The notes under the pieces: generated by a model | The model's input: the letters and a program-made list of their open reading frames with translations, nothing else | Databases searched by the model: none | What the model was told of the DNA's origin: nothing | Part shown: one piece after another, positions 53,201 to 62,242 of the stretch | How the letters are laid out: each line of letters begins with the position of its first letter | Position numbering within the stretch: the first letter of the stretch is position 1 | Assembly (NCBI RefSeq): GCF_036898825.1 | Contig: NZ_JARUND010000001.1 | Span: 1,364,001 to 1,428,000, forward strand | Length of the DNA: 64,000 nucleotides | DNA from: Streptomyces sp. B21-083 | GTDB taxonomy: Bacteria; Actinomycetota; Actinomycetes; Streptomycetales; Streptomycetaceae | Reading direction: 5' to 3' | Translations under genes and position numbers: made by a program

Positions 53201-55410
53201 TGCGCAGACGCAGGCAGCTCTGGACGGCCCTGTTGGCGTCCCTGTTCATGGTCCTCGGGCTGGCGTCGGCGGCAGGGGCGCGCACCGCCGCGGAACCCGC
53301 CGCCGAGCCGACCGCCGCCGCTCAGGTGCTCACCTGGACGGCGGGTGACGACATCACCAAGTACGCCTCCGTGCCGGTCACGGCGGTGGCGGGCGCGACG
53401 ACGATCGTCTTCGAGAACAGTGCGGCGACCGGCAACACCATGGGAATGCCGCACACGTTGACGTTCGACGTCTCCGACCCGGAGTACAACAACGACGTTC
53501 CGCTCAACATCCTCGCCAACCCGAACGACGACCAGGGCGGCCGGCACACCGCCGAGGTCACGCTCGCCCCCGGCCGTTACCGCTACCACTGCACCATTCC
53601 GGGCCACGGCCAGATGCAGGGCATTCTCGTGGTGACCGAGGGCGGCGGCGCGGACACGACGGCCCCGGAGACCTCGGCGACCGTCTCCGGTGCGCAGAAC
53701 TCGCAAGGCGCGTACGTCGGTTCGGCGAGCGTGGCGATCGGCGCGAGTGACGAGGGTTCCGGCGTCGACCGGGTCGAGTACGCGATCGGCACGGACGGCG
53801 CCTGGCAGCCGTACACCGTACCGGTCGTGATCGACCAGGTCGGCGGTCATTCGGTGCGCTACCGGGCGTTCGACAAGGCGGGCAACGCGGCTGCCGAGAA
53901 GAGCGTCACGTTCACGGTGGTCCCGCCGCCGACGGATGACACCGCGCCACCGGAGACCTCGGCGACGGTGAGCGGCGAACAGAACCCGGCCGGGGCGTAT
54001 CTCGACATGGCGACGGTCACCGTCTCCGCGTCGGACACCGGGTCCGGGGTCAACACGGTCGAGTACGCGGTGAACAACGGGAGTTGGCAGCCGTACAGCG
54101 GGCCGGTGATGGTGCACCAGGTCGGCAGTCACACCGTCCGGTACCGTGCCACCGACAAGGCGGGCAACGTCTCCCCGGAGAAGAGCGTCGCCTTCACCGT
54201 GGTGGCACAGCCAGCCGAGGACACCGTGCCGCCCGTGACCGGGGTGACCGTCGAGGGCACCCGGAACGCGAACGGCGCCTACGTCAACAGCGCCAGGGTG
54301 ACCGTCAGCGCGACGGACCACGGCGGCTCGGGTGTCGCCACGGTCGAGTACTCACTCGACGGCGGACCCTATCTGGCGTACACCGCGCCGGTGGTCGTCG
54401 ACCGGGCGGGGGCGCACACCCTGACCTACCGGGCGAGCGACAAGGCGGGCAACAGCAGCGACGCGCGCTCGGTGAGCCTCACGGTCGTGGCGGGTGGCGG
54501 GGTCCCGGCGCCCAACTGCCCGGAGTACGACGAGCGGTTGACGGTGATCGTCGGCGCGGTCGACTCCGGGGTCCCCAACCGTGTCACCAACAACCGTTGC
54601 CGCATAGGCGAGTTGATCGAGGACGAACGGGAGTGGACGTCCCACGCCCTGTTCCTCAAGCACGTCCGGACCGTCCTCGACCGGCTCTTCAAGGACGGCG
54701 CCGTCGACGAACGGGAGGACACGGCGATCGAGGAGGCGGCCCGCGCGTCCGGTATCGGCAGGCCCGGCCAGACCGAGGGGTACCGCACGATCCTCGACGG
54801 TACGGCCGCGTCCTTCGCCAAGTGGCAGCAGGTGGGCGGTGGTTCGTTCACGCCGAACGGCGACGGGTCGATCACCAGCAGCACGACGGTCGCGGGGATG
54901 GGCATGCTGTGGTTCCCGGAGCGGAAGTACGGCGACTTCTCCCTGAAGCTCCAGTGGCGTGACGACGCGCCGGGCACGGGCAATGCCAACGCCGGTGTCT
55001 TCGTGCGGTTCCCGTGGGTCCACGGCCATCCGGAGGAGGACCGGCCCGAGTGGGTCGCCATCAAGTACGGGCATGAGGTGCAGGTGCTCGACCGGCCCGA
55101 CGGCGACATGTACAAGACGGGCTCGGTCTACGGCTTCGACCGGGTGGGACTCGCTGGGGCCGGCGTCACCCAGAAGGGCACCTGGAACGACTACGAGATC
55201 CGCGTGGTCGACCAGCACTACTCGGTGTTCCGCAACGGCGTGCTGATCAACGAGTTCGACAACACCGGCGGCCAGGACTTCACCCCACCGCGCTCGGACG
55301 ACCCGGGCACGGACGGGCGGCGGTTCGCGTCCGGCTACCTCGGCCTCCAGGTGCACGGCACGACCGATGTGGTCTCGTACCGGGACGTCCGGATCAAGGA
55401 ACTGTCCTGA
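53200..55410 (+). CDS. Exported cupredoxin - Ig-like repeats - DUF1080 protein
   Basis: 736 residues. Signal peptide 1-30. A plastocyanin-like domain covers 42-146 with copper ligands H85, C131, H136 and M139 (MPHT and YHCTIPGHGQM). Three related Ig-like/OmpL47-type repeats lie at about 151-240, 247-334 and 341-430 (each starting DT-APPETSATVSG-like and ending YRAxDKAGN...KSVxFTVV). A linker of about 90 residues is followed by a DUF1080 / 3-keto-disaccharide hydrolase-like LamG fold from about 530. GTG 53200 overlaps the preceding stop by one base. It may accept electrons from the dehydrogenase while binding its carbohydrate. Confidence 0.88.
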   Translation: MRRRRQLWTALLASLFMVLGLASAAGARTAAEPAAEPTAAAQVLTWTAGDDITKYASVPVTAVAGATTIVFENSAATGNTMGMPHTLTFDVSDPEYNNDVPLNILANPNDDQGGRHTAEVTLAPGRYRYHCTIPGHGQMQGILVVTEGGGADTTAPETSATVSGAQNSQGAYVGSASVAIGASDEGSGVDRVEYAIGTDGAWQPYTVPVVIDQVGGHSVRYRAFDKAGNAAAEKSVTFTVVPPPTDDTAPPETSATVSGEQNPAGAYLDMATVTVSASDTGSGVNTVEYAVNNGSWQPYSGPVMVHQVGSHTVRYRATDKAGNVSPEKSVAFTVVAQPAEDTVPPVTGVTVEGTRNANGAYVNSARVTVSATDHGGSGVATVEYSLDGGPYLAYTAPVVVDRAGAHTLTYRASDKAGNSSDARSVSLTVVAGGGVPAPNCPEYDERLTVIVGAVDSGVPNRVTNNRCRIGELIEDEREWTSHALFLKHVRTVLDRLFKDGAVDEREDTAIEEAARASGIGRPGQTEGYRTILDGTAASFAKWQQVGGGSFTPNGDGSITSSTTVAGMGMLWFPERKYGDFSLKLQWRDDAPGTGNANAGVFVRFPWVHGHPEEDRPEWVAIKYGHEVQVLDRPDGDMYKTGSVYGFDRVGLAGAGVTQKGTWNDYEIRVVDQHYSVFRNGVLINEFDNTGGQDFTPPRSDDPGTDGRRFASGYLGLQVHGTTDVVSYRDVRIKELS

Positions 55411-55491
55411 ACAAGCCTGAGCAAGGGGGTCACCTCCCGTCCGGTGGCGTAACCGCGCCGAACGGGAGGTGCCCCCGCACGGTTGGCCAAG

Positions 55492-56502
55492 TCACTCCTT
55501 GCGGGCCCGACTTGGCTGTACGCGCTTGGGCTCGCCCGGCATCTTCGGGTACTCGGGGGGATACGGCAGGTCACCGAGTCCGTGCTCGTGTTCGTCACGG
55601 CGGGCCAGTTCGAGGAGGGTGTCGAGGGAGAACGCGTGATCGTCCATGTCCGCGTGGACGTCACCGAGTTCGGCGAAACGGCCGGGCATGGTCGCGAGGT
55701 CGAAGTCGAGTGGCCGCGCGTCCGCCACCTCCTCCCACGTCAACGGCGCCGAGACGGGGGCGTGCGGCCGGGGCCGGACGGAGTAGGCGGAGGCGATGGT
55801 GCGGTCGCGGGCGGTCTGGTTGTAGTCGACGAAGATCCGCTCCCCGCGCTCCTCCTTCCACCACTTGGTCGTCACCTGCTGCGGCATCCGCCGCTCCAGC
55901 TCCCGCCCGACGGCGATCGCGGCCCGCCGGACCTGGGTGAACGTCCACCGCGGTTCGATCGGCACGAAGACGTGGAGACCCCGCCCGCCGGAGGTCTTCG
56001 GCCAGCCACGCAGACCGCCGAACTCATCGAGCACGGCGCGTAGTTCGTGGGCGGCACGCACCGCGTCCTCGTAGTCCGTACCGGGCTGCGGGTCGAGGTC
56101 GAGGCGCAGTTCGTCGGGGTGGTCGACATCGGCGCGTCGCACCGGCCAGGGATGGAAGGTGAGGGTGCCGAACTGGGCGGCCCAGAGCACGGCGGCCACT
56201 TCGGTCGGGCACATCTCGTCGGCGCTGCGACCGCTGGGAAAGGTGATGTGGGCGGTCGGGATCCAGTCGGGCATGTTCTTGGGCGCCCGCTTCTGGAAGA
56301 AGTTCTCGCCGCTCACCCCGTCCGGATAGCGCTCCAGGGTGGTGGGCCGGTCGCGCAGCGCACGCAGAATGCCGGGGCCGACGGCGAGGTAGTACTGGGC
56401 GAGGTCGAGCTTGGTGAAGCCGCGCTCCGGAAAGAAGACCTTGTCCGGACTGGACAGCCGCACCGTCCGACCGAACGCTTCCAGCTCCACCGCTTCACCC
56501 AT
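55492..56502 (-). CDS. ligD: NHEJ polymerase (LigD polymerase-domain protein)
   Basis: 336 residues, only the primase-polymerase domain of bacterial LigD, which fills ends during Ku-dependent non-homologous end joining. Visible are SSPDKVFFPERGFTKLDLAQYY, LRLDLDPQPGTDYEDAV (metal-binding DLD), TSGGRGLHVFVPI and FVDYNQTARDRTIASAYSVRP. It is split from a ligase domain, as usual in Streptomyces. ATG 56502; its ligase partner is divergent, 74 bp away. Confidence 0.92.
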   Translation of the reverse strand: MGEAVELEAFGRTVRLSSPDKVFFPERGFTKLDLAQYYLAVGPGILRALRDRPTTLERYPDGVSGENFFQKRAPKNMPDWIPTAHITFPSGRSADEMCPTEVAAVLWAAQFGTLTFHPWPVRRADVDHPDELRLDLDPQPGTDYEDAVRAAHELRAVLDEFGGLRGWPKTSGGRGLHVFVPIEPRWTFTQVRRAAIAVGRELERRMPQQVTTKWWKEERGERIFVDYNQTARDRTIASAYSVRPRPHAPVSAPLTWEEVADARPLDFDLATMPGRFAELGDVHADMDDHAFSLDTLLELARRDEHEHGLGDLPYPPEYPKMPGEPKRVQPSRARKE

Positions 56503-56576
56503 GCGAGCCACGGTAGGCGTACCGCGCGAAGCTCGCATACCGGGCGACAACGGTCATGGACGCGCAGAATCGAACC

Positions 56577-57647
56577 ATGGATCTCCCGGTCATGCCCCCC
56601 GTGAAGCCCATGCTCGCCAAGTCCGTGGCGCGGATCCCCCCGGACATGCAGTACGAGGCGAAGTGGGACGGCTTCCGGGCGATCGTGTTCCGTGACGGAG
56701 CCGAAATCGAGGTCGGCAGCCGTACCGGCAAATCGCTGACCAGGTATTTTCCGGAGCTGGTGGCGGCGCTGCGGGAGCGGTTGCCCGAGCGGTGTGTGGT
56801 GGACGGCGAGATCGTGATCGCGCTCGGCGGGCGCCTCGACTTCGACGCGCTGACCGAGCGTATCCACCCCGCCGAGTCCCGGGTGCGGACGCTGGCCGAG
56901 CGGAACCCGGCCTCGTTCGTCGCGTTCGATGTGCTGGCACTGGCCGACGAGTCGCTCGTCGACGTCCCGCTGGCCGACCGGCGCGCGCTGCTCACCATGG
57001 CCTTGTCCGGAGTGACCCCGCCTGTTCATGTGGCGCCGGCGACCACCGACATCGAGGTGGCGCGGCGGTGGTTCGAGCAGTACGAGGGGGCTGGCCTCGA
57101 CGGTGTCATCGCCAAGCCGCTCACCCTGCGCTACCGGCAGGACGAGCGGGTGATGTTCAAGGTCAAGCACGAGCGGACGGCGGATGTCGTGGTCGCCGGG
57201 TACCGTCTGCACAAGAGCGGTCCGATCGTGGGCTCGCTGCTGCTCGGGCTGTACGACGCCCGGGGCACCCTCCAGCATGTCGGGGTGAGCGCGGCGTTTC
57301 CGATGAAGCGGCGGGCCGAACTCGTCGAGGAACTGGAGCCGCTGCGGCTGGCGGACGTCGGCGAGCATCCGTGGGCCGCCTGGACGGACGAGACGGCGCA
57401 CGAGTCGGCGCGGCTGCCGGGGGCGCCGAGCCGCTGGTCCACGAAGAAGGACTTCTCGTGGATCCCGCTGCGGCCCGAACTGGTGGCCGAGGTGGCGTAC
57501 GACCACATGGAGAACGGGGCGCGCTTCCGGCACACGGCCCGTTTCCGCCGCTGGCGCCCGGACCGTACGGCCGACAGCTGCACGTACGACCAACTGGAGG
57601 AGCCGGTGGGGTACGACCTCGCGGAGATTCTCGGGCCGCAGGACTGA
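56577..57647 (+). CDS. ATP-dependent DNA ligase (LigC/LigD ligase-domain type)
   Basis: 356 residues. The catalytic Lys is in YEAKWDGFRA near residue 29; further nucleotidyltransferase motifs are VVDGEIVI, FVAFDVLAL, EGLDGVIAK-like (GAGLDGVIAKPL) and MFKVKHERTADVV, followed by an OB fold. It seals breaks in end joining together with Ku and the neighbouring polymerase. ATG 56577 (MDLPVMPPVKPMLAK) matches family starts; ATG 56556 would add seven residues. Confidence 0.92.
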   Translation: MDLPVMPPVKPMLAKSVARIPPDMQYEAKWDGFRAIVFRDGAEIEVGSRTGKSLTRYFPELVAALRERLPERCVVDGEIVIALGGRLDFDALTERIHPAESRVRTLAERNPASFVAFDVLALADESLVDVPLADRRALLTMALSGVTPPVHVAPATTDIEVARRWFEQYEGAGLDGVIAKPLTLRYRQDERVMFKVKHERTADVVVAGYRLHKSGPIVGSLLLGLYDARGTLQHVGVSAAFPMKRRAELVEELEPLRLADVGEHPWAAWTDETAHESARLPGAPSRWSTKKDFSWIPLRPELVAEVAYDHMENGARFRHTARFRRWRPDRTADSCTYDQLEEPVGYDLAEILGPQD

Positions 57648-57789
57648 GGTCACCCTTGGACCACCTCCTCCGTGGGCCGTTCGGCCCCTATAACACGCGC
57701 GATCAGAACCGATCGGGTATGGCCACCAATGACCGGATAAGCGCACAATCGTAGACACGGACTTGGTGGCGACGGTGGGTATGCGACAG

Positions 57790-58788
57790 ATGACGCGAAC
57801 GACACGGACGTGGCGGCACGGAACGGTCGCGGCGGCGCTGGTGGCCGCCACCGTGACGGCCTCTCTGATGGCCGGCTGCACGAGCGGTGGCCGCCCCTCC
57901 GACGACGGACGCGGGCAGACCCACAGCCGGAGCGAGGAGCCCGACCACCCCGAATCGCACGCTCCGGCGAGCGCCGGCCCAGTACTCGCCGTGAAGATCG
58001 ACAACGTCCCGGGGGCCCGCCCCCAGACCGGCCTGGAGGCGGCGGACATCGTGTACGCCGAGCAGGTCGAGGGCGGCCTGAGCCGGCTGATGGCGATCTA
58101 CGCGACCCGGCTGCCGGAGGCCGTCGGGCCGGTGCGCAGCGCACGCGAGTCCGATCTGGAGCTGCTGGGTCAGTTCGACAAGCCGACGCTCGCCTTCTCC
58201 GGGGCCCAGCGCAAGCTGCTGCCGCTGATCGACCGGGCGCCACTGACGGCCGAGCCCCCGGAGTCGGCGGCTTCCGGCGCCTACTACCGGGGCACAGACA
58301 GGGCGGCGCCGCACAACCTGTATCTGCGGCCGCAGAAGCTGGTCGGCACCGCCCCCGGAGCGGACGCGCTGACCACCGGCTTCCGCTACGGCGCCGCGCC
58401 CGAGGGCGGCGCCCCGGAGAAGTCGCGCACCGTCCGCTTCCCGTCGGCGCGCTTCACGTTCACCTGGTCCGCGGAGCGGCACGGCTGGCTGGTGTCGATG
58501 GACGGCACCCCGACCGTCGCGGGCGACGGCAAGCGGATCGCCGCCCCGACGGTCGTCGTGCAGTACGTGAAGGTGCGCGAGTCGCGCTTCCACGACGTGC
58601 TCGGCAACAACTCGCCGTACACCCAGTCCGTGGGCTCGGGCCGGGCCCAAGTACTGCGTGACGGGCGGGCCTTCGACGTCAAGTGGCGGCGTGCGGCGGC
58701 CCCGGACGGGACGGACTTCACGACGGCGGCCGGTACGCCGGTGAACTTCGCGAAGGGGCAGGTGTGGGTACTGTTCGCGAGGGCCTGA
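57790..58788 (+). CDS. DUF3048 (YerB-like) lipoprotein
   Basis: 332 residues with a lipoprotein signal ending in the lipobox LMAGC (Cys30), then a Gly/Ser/His-rich linker. The DUF3048 domain starts with VLAVKIDNVPGARPQTGLEAADIVYAEQVEGGLSRLMAIY and has RSARESDLEL and YLRPQKL segments, ending with a C-terminal beta domain with WRRAA and GQVWVLFA. Function is not established; the family is membrane-anchored and outward facing. ATG 57790 is one of three in-frame possibilities (57763 GTG, 57781 ATG). Confidence 0.85.
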   Translation: MTRTTRTWRHGTVAAALVAATVTASLMAGCTSGGRPSDDGRGQTHSRSEEPDHPESHAPASAGPVLAVKIDNVPGARPQTGLEAADIVYAEQVEGGLSRLMAIYATRLPEAVGPVRSARESDLELLGQFDKPTLAFSGAQRKLLPLIDRAPLTAEPPESAASGAYYRGTDRAAPHNLYLRPQKLVGTAPGADALTTGFRYGAAPEGGAPEKSRTVRFPSARFTFTWSAERHGWLVSMDGTPTVAGDGKRIAAPTVVVQYVKVRESRFHDVLGNNSPYTQSVGSGRAQVLRDGRAFDVKWRRAAAPDGTDFTTAAGTPVNFAKGQVWVLFARA

Positions 58789-58900
58789 CGAGGCAGCCCA
58801 TCGCCCTGTGCGCGAAGCGCTGCCCCGGACCGGCCGCCCCACCGCAGTCCCCCACATCGCCCCGGCGGCACCAAGCACAGCACCCGCCCCTCCACGACAC

Positions 58901-59173
58901 GCAGCGGGCAGCGGGCACCGGGCACCGGGCACCGGGCACCGGGCACCGGGCACCGGGCACCGGGCACCGGGCACCGGGCACCGGGCACCGGGCACCGGGC
59001 ACCGGCCACCGGGCACCGGCCACCGGCCACCGGCCACCGGCCACCGGCCACCGGCCACCGGCCACCGGCCACCGGCCACCGGCCACCGGGCACCGGGCAC
59101 CGGGCACCGGGCACCGGGCACCGGGCAGCGGGCAGCGGGCAGCGGGCAGCGGGCAGCGGGCAGCGGGCAGCGG
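58901..59173. repeat. Tandem heptamer tract, 39 copies
   Basis: Unbroken GCASCGG/CCACCGG heptamers. In order: 2 GCAGCGG, 13 GCACCGG, 1 CCACCGG, 1 GCACCGG, 10 CCACCGG, 5 GCACCGG and 7 GCAGCGG, total 273 bp. The variants form a nested, nearly mirror-like block order. Long open frames on both strands are composition artefacts. The tract fills most of the 460-bp gap between the DUF3048 and IclR genes; nothing else is seen there. Confidence 0.95.
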
Positions 59174-59248
59174 CACGCAACCATGCCCGCGCGGGCGCGA
59201 CCACCTCCAGCGGAGCCGGGTCGAACAGCGCAGCCGGCGGAGCCCTCC

Positions 59249-60034
59249 TCAGGCCTCGAACGGCAGTCCCGCCCGCGACAGTTCCCCCGCTGCCTCGCGC
59301 AGCGCCGCCTCGAACCGTGTCACCCGCTCCGGGGTGAACCGCGTGCTCGGGCCGCCGAAGGACAGCGCGGCCAGTACAGCCCCGCTCCTCCCCCGCACCG
59401 GCACGGCCACCGCCGACAGCCCCTCCTCGCGTTCGCCGTGACTCACGGCGTACCCGTGATCGCGGGCCTCCTCGATCCAGGTCCGGAGGGTCGCCAGATG
59501 TCCGGCCCCGTACGGTGAGGCCTGCGCGACCCGCAGCAGCAGCCCGTCCGAGGCGTCCAGCAGCAGCGCCTTGGCCACGCCGCCCGCCCACAGCGGGAGT
59601 TCGTCGCCGACCCGCACGACCTGGCGCAGCGCCTGCGGACCCTCCTCCTGGGCGATGCAGACGCGGTGGATGTCCCGGCGCACATACAGGTGCACGGTCT
59701 CCTTGTGCTCGGCGGCGAGGTCGCGCAGCAGTGCCCGGGCCGCGGCCGGCAGCCGCCAGGCCTGCTCGGCGAGCCGGGACCAGCGCAGCAGGGCGGGGCC
59801 CGCGAGGTAGCGGCCGTGCTCGTCGACCCAGAGCAGGCCGTTGAGCCGCAGGGTCTGGAGCAGTCGCAGCACCGTGGTCTTGGGCAGCCCGGAGGCGCTG
59901 ACGATCTCGCGGAGGGACAGCGCGGGCCGGATCTCGTCGAAGAGCCCCAGGATGTCGATGGCCCGCTGGACGGTACGCATCCCCGCGGGTTCGGACTCTG
60001 CCGGGCCTCCTGTCCCGGATCCTCCGGCTGCCAT
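59249..60034 (-). CDS. IclR-family transcriptional regulator
   Basis: 261 residues. The N-terminal winged helix is MRTVQRAIDILGLFDEIRPALSLREIVSASGLPKTTVLRLLQTL; the C-terminal effector domain contains ELPLWAGGVAKALLLDA, GYAVSHGEREEGLSAVAVPVRG and LAALSFGGPSTRFTPERV. GAGGAACAGGG sits just before the ATG. It lies beside pcaV, so regulation of aromatic acid catabolism is a reasonable guess; its ligand is not known. Confidence 0.9.
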   Translation of the reverse strand: MAAGGSGTGGPAESEPAGMRTVQRAIDILGLFDEIRPALSLREIVSASGLPKTTVLRLLQTLRLNGLLWVDEHGRYLAGPALLRWSRLAEQAWRLPAAARALLRDLAAEHKETVHLYVRRDIHRVCIAQEEGPQALRQVVRVGDELPLWAGGVAKALLLDASDGLLLRVAQASPYGAGHLATLRTWIEEARDHGYAVSHGEREEGLSAVAVPVRGRSGAVLAALSFGGPSTRFTPERVTRFEAALREAAGELSRAGLPFEA

Positions 60035-60143
60035 CCCTGTTCCTCCTCGGCTCCGGACCGCCCCACGTCCGGGCCGCGGTCTCGCCTCGCACGGTATCCG
60101 CTCCAGGTCCGCTGAGCGGACCCGGCCTGCCGCGGAAGCGCGG

Positions 60144-60617
60144 TCAGCGCGGGGAGCTGGGGGAGGCGAGAGGTTCCACCGGGTTGCGCAGCCCCTCCGC
60201 CGCGTCGGCCACGCGCTGGATGAGGTCGAGGAAGACGGTCTGTTCGTCGGCGGAGAGCGGGGCCAGGAAGACCTGGTTCATCCGGGCCGTCCGTACGGTC
60301 AGCTTGCGGTGCGTACGCACCCCGTCCTCCGTGGGGCGCAGCAGCGAGCGGCGGCCGTCCTCCGGGTCGCGCACCTTGTCGATGAGTTCGCGGCGGCCGA
60401 GCCTGCTGACGACCTCGGCGACCGTGGACCGGTCGAGGCCCACCCGCTCCCCGACCGTGCGCTGGTCGAGGCCCGGTTCGGCGACCAGCGCGTTCAGGAC
60501 CGCGAACTGCGGCGAGGTGATCTCCTCGGAGACCATCGTGTTCCACAGCAGGTAGTGCGCCTGCTGCAGCCGCCGGGCGAGGTGCCCGGGGTGGGTGGAG
60601 AGGTCCACCGCGGCCAT
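60144..60617 (-). CDS. pcaV: MarR-family repressor of the protocatechuate pathway
   Basis: 157 residues, nearly the same as I recall for S. coelicolor PcaV (SCO6704), a MarR protein released from DNA by protocatechuate. Winged-helix segment: LDQRTVGERVGLDRSTVAEVVSRLGRRELIDKVRDPEDGRRSLLRPT, with the Arg-rich wing. ATG 60617 has GGAGCGGAC upstream. Divergent from pcaI, so it can block both genes from the shared 222-bp region. Confidence 0.92.
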   Translation of the reverse strand: MAAVDLSTHPGHLARRLQQAHYLLWNTMVSEEITSPQFAVLNALVAEPGLDQRTVGERVGLDRSTVAEVVSRLGRRELIDKVRDPEDGRRSLLRPTEDGVRTHRKLTVRTARMNQVFLAPLSADEQTVFLDLIQRVADAAEGLRNPVEPLASPSSPR

Positions 60618-60839
60618 GTCCGCTCCTGGGATCGTCGTCTTCTGAGGGCAGAATTTAGTTGGTGTACTGACGATACAGTCCCAGCCATCTCCATGTCTCC
60701 CGTCTGGACACACCTGACTCCACGTGCTGTTTTCTCACGACTCTTGACGCCGTGTCCGACGAGTGGCAGCGTGAGGGAAACCTTGCCGAAATACTCAGTG
60801 CCCTGAGTAATTGCGCTCGGAAGAGATGGGGCTACACGG
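60618..60839. promoter_or_regulatory. pcaV-pcaI divergent control region
   Basis: It holds the promoters of pcaV and the pca operon. A perfect inverted repeat TACTCAG-TGCC-CTGAGTA (60792-60809) lies 31 nt before pcaI. Near pcaV, ACTG-ACGATA-CAGT (60667-60680) is a weaker one. TTGACG (60744-60749) could be a -35 element for pcaI. Confidence 0.5.
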
Positions 60840-61595
60840 ATGGACAAGGTGGTCGCCACAGCCTTGGAGGCGGTGGCCGATGTGCCGGACGGCGCGTCGC
60901 TCGCGGTGGGTGGTTTCGGACTCAGTGGAGTTCCGAACGTGCTGATCGCGGCGTTGTACGAGCGCGCGGTCTCGGGGCTGTCGGTGGTGTCCAACAACTG
61001 CGGGGCCATGGAGTCGGGTCTCGCGGTGCTGCTTGCGGCGGGCCGGATCGCCCGCGTCACCGGGTCGTACATCGGTGCGAACAAGGAGTTCGCCCGCCAG
61101 TACCTGGCCGGTGAGCTGGAGGTCGAGATGATCCCGCAGGGCACGCTCGCCGAGCGGCTGCGCGCCGGCGGGTCGGGTATTCCCGCCTTCTACACGCCCG
61201 CCGGGGTCGGCACCCAGGTCGCGGAGGGCGGTCTGCCCTGGCGGTACGACGGCTCGGGCGGTGTGGCTCTGGCGTCACCGCCGAAGGAGGTACGGGAGTT
61301 CGACGGCACGCAGTACGTGCTGGAGCGCGCCATCCGTACCGACTTCGCGCTGGTGCGGGCCGCAAGGGGCGACCGGCACGGCAACCTGGTCTTCAACAAG
61401 TCCACCCGGAACTTCAACCCCCTCGCGGCCATGGCCGGCCGGATCACGGTCGCCGAGGTCGAGGAGCTGGTCGAGCCCGGCGAGATCGGCCCGGACGCGG
61501 TGCATCTGCCGGGCATCTTCGTGCAGCGAGTGATCGCACTGACGCCCGAACAGGTGGCCGACAAGCGGATCGAGCAGCGGACGGTGAGCAGCTGA
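60840..61595 (+). CDS. pcaI: 3-oxoadipate CoA-transferase, subunit A
   Basis: 251 residues, class I CoA-transferase alpha subunit. It has [12 protein letters not shown] near residue 24, the family pattern GGFGLxGxP, and [34 protein letters not shown]. With PcaJ it transfers CoA from succinyl-CoA to 3-oxoadipate. The TGA overlaps the pcaJ ATG (TGATG), ensuring equal synthesis. Confidence 0.95.
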   Translation: MDKVVATALEAVADVPDGASLAVGGFGLSGVPNVLIAALYERAVSGLSVVSNNCGAMESGLAVLLAAGRIARVTGSYIGANKEFARQYLAGELEVEMIPQGTLAERLRAGGSGIPAFYTPAGVGTQVAEGGLPWRYDGSGGVALASPPKEVREFDGTQYVLERAIRTDFALVRAARGDRHGNLVFNKSTRNFNPLAAMAGRITVAEVEELVEPGEIGPDAVHLPGIFVQRVIALTPEQVADKRIEQRTVSS

Positions 61596-62242
61596 TGGCC
61601 TGGACCAGGGAAGAGATGGCCGCCCGGGCCGCGCGGGAACTGCGCGACGGGCAGTACGTGAACCTGGGCATCGGTCTGCCGACGCTGATCCCCAACTACC
61701 TCCCCGCCGATGTCGAGGTGATCCTGGAGTCGGAGAACGGCATCCTGGGCACCGGCCCCTATCCGGCCGAGGGCCAGGTCGACCCCGATCTGATCAACGC
61801 GGGCAAGGAGACGGTGACCGTCCTGCCGGGCGCCTCCTTCTTCGACTCGGCGCTCTCCTTCGGGATGATCCGGGGCGGGCACATCGACGTCGCCGTACTG
61901 GGCGCGATGCAGGTGTCCGCCGGGGGTGACCTGGCGAACTGGGCGATTCCGGGCAAGCTGATCACCGGGATCGGCGGTGCCATGGACCTGGTGCACGGGG
62001 CTCGTACGGTCATCGTGGTCATGACGCACACCGCGAAGGACGGCTCCCCGAAGATTTTGGAGCAGTGTGAACTGCCGCTCACCGGCAAGGCATGTGTGAA
62101 CCGGGTCATCACCGACCTGGGTGTTCTCGATGTCACCGGCGACGGGCTGGTGCTGGTGGAGACCGCGCCGGGCGTCACCGTCGAGGAGATCGTGGCGAAG
62201 ACCGCCGCGAAGGTCCGTACCCCGGAGGAGATCCAGCCGTGA
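61595..62242 (+). CDS. pcaJ: 3-oxoadipate CoA-transferase, subunit B
   Basis: 215 residues. The catalytic Glu is in [11 protein letters not shown], and the start pattern [18 protein letters not shown] is typical of class I beta subunits. It forms the heteromer with PcaI. ATG overlaps the pcaI stop, and its own TGA overlaps the pcaF GTG (GTGA). Confidence 0.95.
   Translation: MAWTREEMAARAARELRDGQYVNLGIGLPTLIPNYLPADVEVILESENGILGTGPYPAEGQVDPDLINAGKETVTVLPGASFFDSALSFGMIRGGHIDVAVLGAMQVSAGGDLANWAIPGKLITGIGGAMDLVHGARTVIVVMTHTAKDGSPKILEQCELPLTGKACVNRVITDLGVLDVTGDGLVLVETAPGVTVEEIVAKTAAKVRTPEEIQP

Noticed and set aside
58901..59173. CRISPR array
   Set aside because: Units are contiguous 7-mers with no unique spacers and no cas genes.
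58683..59518. Heptamer-encoded repeat proteins (PGARCPV-like, GTGHRAP-like)
   Set aside because: All frames stay open because the heptamer lacks stops; no ribosome-binding site or conserved flanking domain.
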